9,713 nt of DNA from Methanocorpusculum sp. GTDB lineage: Archaea > Halobacteriota > Methanomicrobia > Methanomicrobiales > Methanocorpusculaceae. A program made the translations under genes and the position numbers. The notes beneath the pieces are model-generated. The model was given only the letters and a program-made list of their open reading frames with translations. It made no database searches and was not told the DNA's origin. Of the stretch, positions 1 to 6,465 are shown in pieces (position 1 is the first letter of the stretch; each line of letters starts with the position of its first letter). The stretch covers positions 1 through 9,713 of the forward strand of contig JAFZFW010000125.1 of NCBI GenBank assembly GCA_017555685.1, written 5' to 3'.

Positions 1-504
1 GTTACCACGGCATTCGGCATCGTTTCCGCAAAGCACTACTGTCGTCGTTCCGGAGCACAGGTGGGCGATAAAGTCTGTGTTACCGGCATCCCGGGACGTT
101 CTCAGGCAGCACTTGACGGTCGCGGGGAGTTCCGCCGTTTCCTTCTGATGCCTGAACCGCAGGTGGCAGCGGGACAGAAGATTGCCAAAGCGGGTGCGTC
201 CTCGATGATGGATGTCTCAGACGGTGTGGTTATTTCGCTGTATGATATTGCGGATGCGTCTTCTGTCGGGTTTGTTTTGGATGAGGATTCTCTGCCGCTG
301 TTTGAAGAGAGTGAGTATGCGAAGACCTGTTTCCTGTTCGGCGGAGGGGACTTCGGCCTGCTGTTTACGGCATCAGATGCGGTTCTTGCCGGGCTTGATG
401 TTGAATATACAGTTATTGGTGAGGTCGTGGAAGGGGATTCAGTGGTGATGGGAGGGTCTGTTCTTCCGCGGAAGGGCTACGCTCATGTATGGGGCAGTGC
501 CTGA
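1..504 (+). CDS. thiL: Thiamine-monophosphate kinase (ThiL), 5'-truncated by the window edge
   Basis: The open frame enters at base 1 and ends at TGA 502-504, giving the last 167 residues; the start lies left of the window. ThiL phosphorylates thiamine monophosphate to thiamine diphosphate with ATP, the last step of thiamine cofactor synthesis, in the cytosol. It belongs to the PurM/ThiL/HypE fold. Visible family landmarks are VTGIPGRS (fragment residues 27-34), which matches the VTG-x-x-G-x-S strand-turn; MDVSDG (70-75), the metal-binding (M/I)D(I/V)SDG signature; and GGGDFGLLFT (114-123), which corresponds to the bacterial GGEDYELLFT. Both glutamates of that bacterial motif are glycine here, which looks like an archaeal-type variant. 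The C-terminus is compact and seems complete. It is convergent with the tadC-like gene, with 8 bp between stop codons, and is not in an operon with anything else visible. A related PurM-fold enzyme is the only real alternative. Confidence 0.88.
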   Translation, partial: VTTAFGIVSAKHYCRRSGAQVGDKVCVTGIPGRSQAALDGRGEFRRFLLMPEPQVAAGQKIAKAGASSMMDVSDGVVISLYDIADASSVGFVLDEDSLPLFEESEYAKTCFLFGGGDFGLLFTASDAVLAGLDVEYTVIGEVVEGDSVVMGGSVLPRKGYAHVWGSA

Positions 505-512
505 CGTTTGTA

Positions 513-1973
513 TCATCCGCAGACCATCGCGAAGATAACCCACACTGCTGTCATCACACATACATGCTTCACCCCGGCACCCATCATCCCCTCTCCCATT
601 TTTCCCGCAGCAAACCCGGAACATACTGCATGAACCAGACTTCCGGTTAACAGTACCCTTTCATACAGTCCGGCATCAAGTGTCCCTGATGCTCCTGCGG
701 CATCCAGAAACACTGTCAGCAGAATTCCGGCAACGAACAGATACACAAAAAACGCCAGATAAATTACTGCGGTATAAAGTGACATCCCGCTTCTTCGCGT
801 TGCATCTGCTGTTTGCAGGCGGCGCTGATTATCTGCAAGTTCAAACAGTACCGGAGAAATATCTGCGGAAAAGCGGCTGCTTTCGGCAATCAAGATCACT
901 GCCCGGTTCGCATGCGAAATCCTCAGGCAGTTTGCCATCCCGAAAAGCGCATGGTCTGCCAGTTCTCCCAGATGAATGGCAGATGCTGTCCGCACAAGAT
1001 CTTTTTGCAAAGCTCCTGCTTCTGTGGATGCAAGAGAGACTGCTTCTGCTGTTGTCATTCCGCGGGATACTGCACTGCCTAAAACGCGGAAAAAATCCGG
1101 CAGTGCCTGTGCTGCTTTTCTTTTATGTTTCTGTTTTCGCTCGAAGAACACTGCAAAAGGGATTCCTGCACTGAGCAGAAACGCCCCGGCCTGCAGTACT
1201 GGATTTGGAATCACACAACTTAGCAGAAATCCTGCAGGGAGTCCGGCAAACAGGGTTGTCTCCGGGTTTTTGGTGAAGAATCCAATCGGGTCTTTTACTA
1301 CGGAACGCAGTTTCTTCTTTCGATCATATCGTCTGAGGCGGGCAAACTCATTTGCTTCCGCACCATCTCCATCCCGCTTTCCTATCGGGGAAAAGTCCGG
1401 CGGCAGGGTAAGTGGTCTATAGCGCTCTTTTCGCTGCATACTGTCCAGAACCAGAAGAAACGCTGCAGCAGCTGCCGGGAAGAGCAGATAGAGTATCAGT
1501 TCCAGATAAAACGGATTTAGTCCGGCTATCATCGCTAACACGAGCCCGGCAATTACTGCAAAAAGCGGGGCTGCGACAAAGAGCGTCAGATACATCTCTC
1601 CCATTACTGCAAGAGACTCCTGATACTTCTTTTCCGCGGTTTCTGCTTCTATCCGCAGGGTATCTACTGCATCATCCAGAAATGGAAATGCTGTCCCTGC
1701 TGTCCGGACCGATGCTGCATATCCGGCGGCAAATCGTGAGAGTTTCTCTGAAGGTGTTGTCTTTGAAAGCCGTATCAGTCCTTCATAGAGTGTAGCACCG
1801 CAGAACTCTGCATCAGTGATGACAGGCCGAAACGCTTCTGCAGCTGCACCGAATACGGCTGCATTTTCTGCAAGTGACAGTACTGCAGCGTACTGCGTTG
1901 CCCCGCAGGTGTGCAGGACATGCAGATAAAGTACTGCATCGTAGAGACTCTCATCAATCTCCTTCTTCTTCAT
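513..1973 (-). CDS. TadC/ArlJ(FlaJ)-like type II secretion F-domain membrane protein
   Basis: This 486-residue protein would be the inner-membrane platform that works with the adjacent GspE-type ATPase in a type IV pilus-like or secretion apparatus. It has two F-type domains. The first spans about residues 12-150 and runs into two hydrophobic segments (about 129-150 and 154-178). A charged cytosolic loop (about 180-235, with KRDGDG and RRYDRKKK) follows, then a hydrophobic pair (about 238-277). The second F domain starts at ALPDFFRVLGSAVSRGMTTAEA (289-310), the usual signature, and ends in three hydrophobic segments (about 400-424, 440-457, 467-485). I chose ATG 1973 because GGAGG precedes it by 4 bases; a longer frame to 2093 only re-reads the upstream gene. 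It overlaps the ATPase gene by 20 bp, which implies translational coupling. The N-terminal membrane helices that usually precede the first F domain are missing, so it is shorter than typical ArlJ. Family assignment is firm; the machine it serves is unknown. Confidence 0.85.
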   Translation of the reverse strand: MKKKEIDESLYDAVLYLHVLHTCGATQYAAVLSLAENAAVFGAAAEAFRPVITDAEFCGATLYEGLIRLSKTTPSEKLSRFAAGYAASVRTAGTAFPFLDDAVDTLRIEAETAEKKYQESLAVMGEMYLTLFVAAPLFAVIAGLVLAMIAGLNPFYLELILYLLFPAAAAAFLLVLDSMQRKERYRPLTLPPDFSPIGKRDGDGAEANEFARLRRYDRKKKLRSVVKDPIGFFTKNPETTLFAGLPAGFLLSCVIPNPVLQAGAFLLSAGIPFAVFFERKQKHKRKAAQALPDFFRVLGSAVSRGMTTAEAVSLASTEAGALQKDLVRTASAIHLGELADHALFGMANCLRISHANRAVILIAESSRFSADISPVLFELADNQRRLQTADATRRSGMSLYTAVIYLAFFVYLFVAGILLTVFLDAAGASGTLDAGLYERVLLTGSLVHAVCSGFAAGKMGEGMMGAGVKHVCVMTAVWVIFAMVCG

Positions 1974-3288
1974 CGCTCCTCCGGTATGCATTGATTGCTG
2001 CCGCGACCTCACGGAAGTCAGTGATGTCTGCCTCAAGCAGGGAAAGCAGGAATGCTTTTCGCCGTTCTGCTTCCTGGCGTAACGCCTCCTCATTCATTCC
2101 GGTTCGGGAACAGATGTCAGCACAGGTCTGTGACAATCCGGAAAAGACTGCTGTGTCTTCTCCTTCGCGATAGGAGAAGACGGTGTTTGTTTCGTTTTGC
2201 CCGATAATCTCGAGAATCTCAGTACAACGCCTGATTTGTTCCTCTCCTTTGATGAAGCGCTTTTGTGACAGTACGATGTCGAGTGATTCAATCATGCTCT
2301 GCGGAATGTTTAACGGCGGGTTTTCGAGGCGGTTTACCGCGTTTCTAAAATCTCCTGCATGGAATGTTGAAAAGGAGGTGTGTCCGGTGTTTATCGCCTG
2401 AAACATAGCAGTGGTTTCTTTTCCTCTTACCTCTCCGACAATCAGGTATTCGGGTCGCTGTCGCATGGAAGCGGTAACTAAGTCAAAGAGAGTGATGGAT
2501 TCACTGGCAGGCGGGACAACTGAGGGCTGCCAGTTTCCGTGGCAGAGCATGAGTTCTCCGGTGTCTTCCAGGGTGACGATTTTGGCTAAAGGTGGAATGA
2601 ATTGAGTGATTGCATTCAGAGTAGTTGTTTTCCCGGAGGCAGTACCGCCGATAATCAGGATGGAACGGTTGTACTCAACAGCAAACCAGAGAAAAACCAT
2701 CTCTTCGACAGTGAAGGTATGGTTTTTTATGAGGTCGATTACTGAGTATGGTGTCTTTCGGAATTTCCGGATGGTAAAAGTTGACCCGCGGGGTGAGACA
2801 ACATTTTTGAAAGTGAGTTGAATGCGGCTTCCATCCTCTAAGGTTGCATCAAGAATGGGGTTTGCAAGAGAAATCTGCTTTCCTGCTTTCTGGGCGAAAA
2901 GAGCAACGGTGTGGTCGAGTTCTTCAGCAGAGTCGAAGCGGATGTCTGTTTCGACGTCACGGAGTGTTCGGTGGTAGATGTATAATGGGTATTCCCACCC
3001 GACACACGATATATCTTCGATGTCTTCATCCTCTCTGAGAGGTTCGAGCTTTCCCCACCCGAGGACGGAGGCTTTTATGTGGTAGAGGATGGTTTGTTTT
3101 GCAGAGTCTGTGATGCGGGTTTTGTATTTTTTCAGGAGCTTTTCTACAGCATCATAGAGTGCTTCTTCTGTTTTGTTCACCGGCGGTGCTGTTTTGAGAT
3201 CGGTTTTTATGCGGCGGATGAGTTCTGCTTCAAGGGGACTTGGCGGATATTGTTGGGTGTGATAGATGGAGTTATGCCTCTCCTGCAT
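1954..3288 (-). CDS. GspE/VirB11-family secretion ATPase (archaeal type II/IV secretion, ArlI/PilB-like)
   Basis: From ATG 3288 the product is 444 residues: a hexameric cytosolic ATPase that powers assembly of type IV pilus-like filaments or secretion. An N-terminal domain (about 45-175) includes the conserved ILDATLEDGSRIQLTF (145-160) and a GSTFTIRKF strand. The motor domain shows Walker A GGTASGKTTT (214-223), the Asp box TLEDTGEL (239-246), Walker B YLIVGEVRG (281-289) and the His box TGHTSFSTFHAG (301-312), all intact. A charged helical tail (about 385-444) ends in DEEEGD. Start choice is uncertain. The frame stays open to TTG 3369, but those extra 27 codons are lysine-rich, AT-rich and lack a ribosome binding site. 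ATG 3288 also lacks one, but has a TATA-like element about 27 bp upstream, which fits leaderless transcription. It overlaps the tadC-like gene by 20 bp, forming a motor-platform pair. No pilin or prepilin peptidase is nearby, so the filament or cargo cannot be named. Confidence 0.88.
   Translation of the reverse strand: MQERHNSIYHTQQYPPSPLEAELIRRIKTDLKTAPPVNKTEEALYDAVEKLLKKYKTRITDSAKQTILYHIKASVLGWGKLEPLREDEDIEDISCVGWEYPLYIYHRTLRDVETDIRFDSAEELDHTVALFAQKAGKQISLANPILDATLEDGSRIQLTFKNVVSPRGSTFTIRKFRKTPYSVIDLIKNHTFTVEEMVFLWFAVEYNRSILIIGGTASGKTTTLNAITQFIPPLAKIVTLEDTGELMLCHGNWQPSVVPPASESITLFDLVTASMRQRPEYLIVGEVRGKETTAMFQAINTGHTSFSTFHAGDFRNAVNRLENPPLNIPQSMIESLDIVLSQKRFIKGEEQIRRCTEILEIIGQNETNTVFSYREGEDTAVFSGLSQTCADICSRTGMNEEALRQEAERRKAFLLSLLEADITDFREVAAAINAYRRSDEEEGD
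1978..1982 (-). promoter_or_regulatory. Shine-Dalgarno site of the tadC-like gene
   Basis: The minus strand reads CCGGAGGAGCG directly before ATG 1973, placing GGAGG four bases from the start codon. It lies inside the 3' end of the upstream ATPase gene. It decides the start: the next upstream in-frame ATG (1991) has no well-spaced purine-rich site. Confidence 0.7.
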
Positions 3289-3310
3289 GGAGAGTTGTTC
3301 ATCGTATTTC

Positions 3311-3325
3311 TTTAAGAATTTTTGC
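3311..3325 (-). promoter_or_regulatory. Putative archaeal promoter (BRE/TATA-like) of the ATPase-tadC operon
   Basis: The minus strand reads GCAAAAATTCTTAAA, an A-rich BRE-like stretch followed by a TATA-like TTCTTAAA centred near 3315. That centre lies about 27 bp before ATG 3288, the spacing expected when an archaeal transcript starts at or within a base or two of the start codon. The missing Shine-Dalgarno motif agrees. The TATA match is loose, so this is an inference from spacing and AT-richness. Confidence 0.4.
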
Positions 3326-3359
3326 TTTTTCTGAATTTTGTGGTTAATTTGGGTGTGTT

Positions 3360-3369
3360 TTGTGCACAA
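3360..3369. repeat. Perfect 10-bp palindrome upstream of the secretion-ATPase operon
   Basis: TTGTGCACAA is a perfect self-complementary decamer in the 84-bp spacer between the addA stop codon (3373-3375) and ATG 3288. It sits about 35 bp upstream of the BRE/TATA-like element, a position where a dimeric activator could bind. It also contains the TTG triplet that would be the start of the longer ATPase frame. A function as an operator is inference; the rest of the spacer is AT-rich with no other clear element. Confidence 0.35.
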
Positions 3370-3372
3370 TGA

Positions 3373-6300
3373 TTATAGCTTGACAATCCTCTTTTCCTCC
3401 TCTTCATCTGCGAAGTACAGCCATCCGGAAACAGTTCCGCCTGTCATCTCCTGCATAAGCTGTACATACTCGCCAACCTGTTCAGCATACTGCGCAAACA
3501 GCCCCCGCTCTTTTGCCGCGGCAAGACTTCCGGTCTTGTAATCAATTACTGCGTATGTACCATCTGCATACTGTACAAACCGGTCAATCACCCGGCGCTC
3601 GCTTCCGCAGAGGATGCTCATCTCACAGTGTTCGAAGACAACATTTTCCATCAGCGGACAGGAGAGGAACTCCGCATACTGATCTGCAAACTCTGCATCG
3701 TTACTCTCTCCGGCAAACACTGCATGCAGGCGGCTTCCGCGCTGCATGGCATAGGCAGTATCCTGACTGGAACAGACTGTTTCCTCTCTGCATTCCGGCA
3801 GAGGTACTGATATGGCGCCAAATGCTGAGCATGGAATATCTGCCTCCTGAACTGACGGTTCGCAGACTGCACCGGTACAAAGTGCCGGCGGATTTTCGAC
3901 GGCTTCTTTTGCGCTGTCGTAGAGTGCAAGGAATGAACGTGAGGCAGGTCCGTCTTTTGTTTCCACTGCTCCGCTGAGAACCAGATGGTCGCGTGCACGG
4001 GTAAGCGCCACATAGAACAGCCGTTTATGTTCTGCGTCCTCCTTTTCCCGCATCTCATCCTTTGAAAGAGTTGCCACAATATTTACCGGGTCTGTTCCGG
4101 AAGGATATACGGAAACACCGAATCCCAGTGTCTCGTGAGAGACTGCGGCTTCAGATCTGCTCCGTTTTCCCGATCCGGCATACGCAACACAGACAATCGG
4201 GAACTCCAGACCTTTGGATGCGTGCACTGTCATAATCCGTACCCGGTTGCCGGCATCATCAGCAGGTTCGCCGTCTCCTTCCTGCAGTTCTGCATCCATG
4301 CTTGTCTCGAGAAGTTCCACAAACTCGTAGAGCGAAAACGGCCTGGCATCTGCTCTGCTGCGCAGAATGTCAAGCAGTTTGAGCAGGTTTCCTTCCATCT
4401 GAGCGCCGCCGGAAATGCCGGCATAGATGGAGAAAATCTCTGATTCAGCAAGGATTCTCCGAACTGTTTCAGCCGGATGCAGATGGGATGCATACTCCTG
4501 CCACCGTTTGATGCTGCTTAGTGCAGCAGCAGTCCGGCAGTCCGGGTTTTCTTTTGCATACCGCTGCAGACGGGAGAGGAGAATTCCGCGCTTACCGTGT
4601 GCTGCTGTTTCCAGTTCTGCATCAGATACGGCAAAGTAGGGTGAACGCAGTGCACCGTAGAGCGGAATATCTTCTTCAGGGTAGAGAACTGCAGAAAGCA
4701 CATTTCGAAGATCTGCAGTTTCCTGTTTTGTATAGAAGTCTTTGCCAGCTCCTTCTTCGTAGGGGATATGGTATGTATCCAGTGCGTCCCGTATGTGCGG
4801 CATGACTGAACGTCGTTCGATAAGAATCGCGACGTCTGAATATCGTGCCGCTCTGGGGTTTTCGTCTGCATCCGCTACGGTAATCGTGCGGTTTTCGACA
4901 GCATCATAAATCCAGGCGGCAAGAGCTTCCGCTTCGGTTTGTTTCAGTGATGCCTTGTCGGTGCTGTAGGGTATCAGAATCTGAGTGACACTGCCGTCTG
5001 CCGCAGAACGGTGAGGAGTGATGGCATCATACTCCGGGTCCCACGGGTTTGTCCGGCTCTTGAAAAGCTCGGTGAAGACTGCGTTTACGAGCTCGATAAT
5101 CGCCGGAGCGGAGCGGAAACTGGTATCCAGAGCAACAGATTCTTCCCCGAAATCCTTCTGCATACCGATAAAGCCTGCAACATCCGCTCCGCGGAAAAGG
5201 TAAATCGACTGCTTTGCATCTCCCACGACAAAGAGCCGGTCGTTTTCCTTCGGATCTCCGCAGAGTTTCCTGACTAAGGAGATGAGCTTCGGGTCATTGT
5301 CCTGCACTTCATCTACTAAGAGGTAACGGCAGCGGCTGGCGATGGTTTGGAGAATCTCCGGGTGTTTTTCAGATAAGAGTTCATCTGTTTTTTCCAGCAG
5401 GTCATCGAAGTCAAGAACCCCTGCCCGGCGTTTTTCGGCGGCGATTTTTTCCGCACAGTATGCGGCAGTACGTCCTGCGGCAAGCAAAAGCCGACGGGTA
5501 AGCGTAAAGACTCTGCTGTCTTTGCCCGGGAGATAGGAGAGTGTCTCAAAGATTTTCAGGAACTCGGATGCAGTCTCTGCTTCGGAAGGATTTACCGGGA
5601 ATGTCTTTGTTCCTTTGACGGTTATTTTTCCCTCCGGGATGCAGGCACGCCGTATCTCTTTGCCTGTTTCTGCCGCTTTGACTCTCTCTGCAAGTTCTGC
5701 GTATTTTACCTGCCACGGCTTTCTGCTCCACTCTTTGGTTCTGTCGACCCGTTCTGTAACACTGCAGCTTGCTTCCAGGAACCAGTCTTTGAGGTATTTG
5801 AGATACTCTTCCTCGGATGCATAGTCAAGGAGTGGGAAGAAGGCAGCGTTTGTATCTACGCCTGCTCTTCGCAGGCTTTCTTTGTATGCGGCAAGCCAGA
5901 CATGGCGGATGGTTTCCGGCTCAGTCTCGAGCGCGGCAAACCAGTCTTTGGGGACAGAGACTGCTGCACGGATAATGGATTTGATTTTTCCGGCATTTCC
6001 GTAGGCAAATAGTGTTACCACATCTTCGAAGAGTTCTTCCGGCGGCTTTTCCAGGACATCAGCAATGGTTTTTTCTACGAGTTCAGTCTTGTCCAGCTCG
6101 TCCATTACAGAAAATCCGGGATCGAGATCTGCTTCGTAGGCAAACTCCTTGAGGATGGAAAGACAGAACCCATGGAAGGTGCTGATGATTCCCTGCGGGA
6201 AGGTATCACGGCTTTCGATGAATGCCGGATTTACCTCGGCCTGCTTTTTCAGTTCCCGCGAGATTTTGGTCTGCATCTCTGCTGCCGCCTTTTCCGTATA

Positions 6301-6465
6301 GGTAAGGGCAACAATATCTCTTGGCAGAGCTCCGGATTCTAAGAGACGCAGATACCGCTGAGTCAGAAGGAAAGTCTTTCCTGTACCGGCGCCTGCGGTT
6401 ACGCAGAGACTTTTTCCCATCTCAAGCGCTTTTTCCTGTGCGGCAGTATAGGTTGGCTCAGTCAT
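3373..6465 (-). CDS. addA: AddA-like UvrD-family helicase with C-terminal RecB-type nuclease
   Basis: This 1030-residue protein is predicted to be the motor and one nuclease of an AddAB-type complex that unwinds and resects double-strand DNA ends. The superfamily 1 helicase motifs run in order: Walker A AGAGTGKT (24-31), LTYTEKAAAEM (54-64), ISTFHGFC (94-101), LDFDDLL (351-357), Walker B DEVQD (385-389), GDAKQSIYLFRGAD (415-428), TSFRS (448-452), TVHASKGLEFP (746-756) and LFYVALTRARD (816-826). The C-terminal PD-(D/E)XK nuclease has His914 in GSRLHAVF, Asp961 in VIDRF, Asp975 and Lys977 in IDYKTG, then the Q-x3-Y helix (Q996-Y1000), so it looks active. ATG 6465 is chosen for the AAGGAGG motif 5 bases upstream; a longer frame to 6576 only re-reads addB. 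It overlaps addB by 8 bp (ATGACTGA), indicating co-translation. It is shorter than typical bacterial AddA (about 1200). A lone UvrD/RecB-type helicase is the alternative, but the partner gene makes AddA more likely. Confidence 0.88.
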   Translation of the reverse strand: MTEPTYTAAQEKALEMGKSLCVTAGAGTGKTFLLTQRYLRLLESGALPRDIVALTYTEKAAAEMQTKISRELKKQAEVNPAFIESRDTFPQGIISTFHGFCLSILKEFAYEADLDPGFSVMDELDKTELVEKTIADVLEKPPEELFEDVVTLFAYGNAGKIKSIIRAAVSVPKDWFAALETEPETIRHVWLAAYKESLRRAGVDTNAAFFPLLDYASEEEYLKYLKDWFLEASCSVTERVDRTKEWSRKPWQVKYAELAERVKAAETGKEIRRACIPEGKITVKGTKTFPVNPSEAETASEFLKIFETLSYLPGKDSRVFTLTRRLLLAAGRTAAYCAEKIAAEKRRAGVLDFDDLLEKTDELLSEKHPEILQTIASRCRYLLVDEVQDNDPKLISLVRKLCGDPKENDRLFVVGDAKQSIYLFRGADVAGFIGMQKDFGEESVALDTSFRSAPAIIELVNAVFTELFKSRTNPWDPEYDAITPHRSAADGSVTQILIPYSTDKASLKQTEAEALAAWIYDAVENRTITVADADENPRAARYSDVAILIERRSVMPHIRDALDTYHIPYEEGAGKDFYTKQETADLRNVLSAVLYPEEDIPLYGALRSPYFAVSDAELETAAHGKRGILLSRLQRYAKENPDCRTAAALSSIKRWQEYASHLHPAETVRRILAESEIFSIYAGISGGAQMEGNLLKLLDILRSRADARPFSLYEFVELLETSMDAELQEGDGEPADDAGNRVRIMTVHASKGLEFPIVCVAYAGSGKRSRSEAAVSHETLGFGVSVYPSGTDPVNIVATLSKDEMREKEDAEHKRLFYVALTRARDHLVLSGAVETKDGPASRSFLALYDSAKEAVENPPALCTGAVCEPSVQEADIPCSAFGAISVPLPECREETVCSSQDTAYAMQRGSRLHAVFAGESNDAEFADQYAEFLSCPLMENVVFEHCEMSILCGSERRVIDRFVQYADGTYAVIDYKTGSLAAAKERGLFAQYAEQVGEYVQLMQEMTGGTVSGWLYFADEEEEKRIVKL

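Noticed and set aside
680..1422. Plus-strand open frames of 90-165 codons opposite the tadC-like gene, and similar ones opposite addA and addB
   Set aside because: They are shadows of the minus-strand genes: cysteine-, arginine- and serine-rich translations with no recognisable domain or ribosome binding site.
513..1973. Many copies of TACTGC (GCAGTA on the coding strand), possibly a Chi-like or regulatory repeat
   Set aside because: Many of those checked fall in frame as Ala-Val (GCA GTA), so codon preference in a hydrophobic, alanine-rich protein explains most of them. Without a genome-wide count there is no case for a Chi site.
1974..2093. Longer start (2093) for the tadC-like gene
   Set aside because: The extra 40 residues are an out-of-frame reading of the ATPase gene with no membrane or F-domain character, and the good ribosome binding site is at 1973.
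3289..3375. AddA and the secretion ATPase are in the same reading frame, separated by one TAA and an open 28-codon linker, suggesting a read-through fusion
   Set aside because: A one-in-three coincidence. The linker is AT-rich spacer with promoter-like sequence, and a fusion of these two functions makes no sense.
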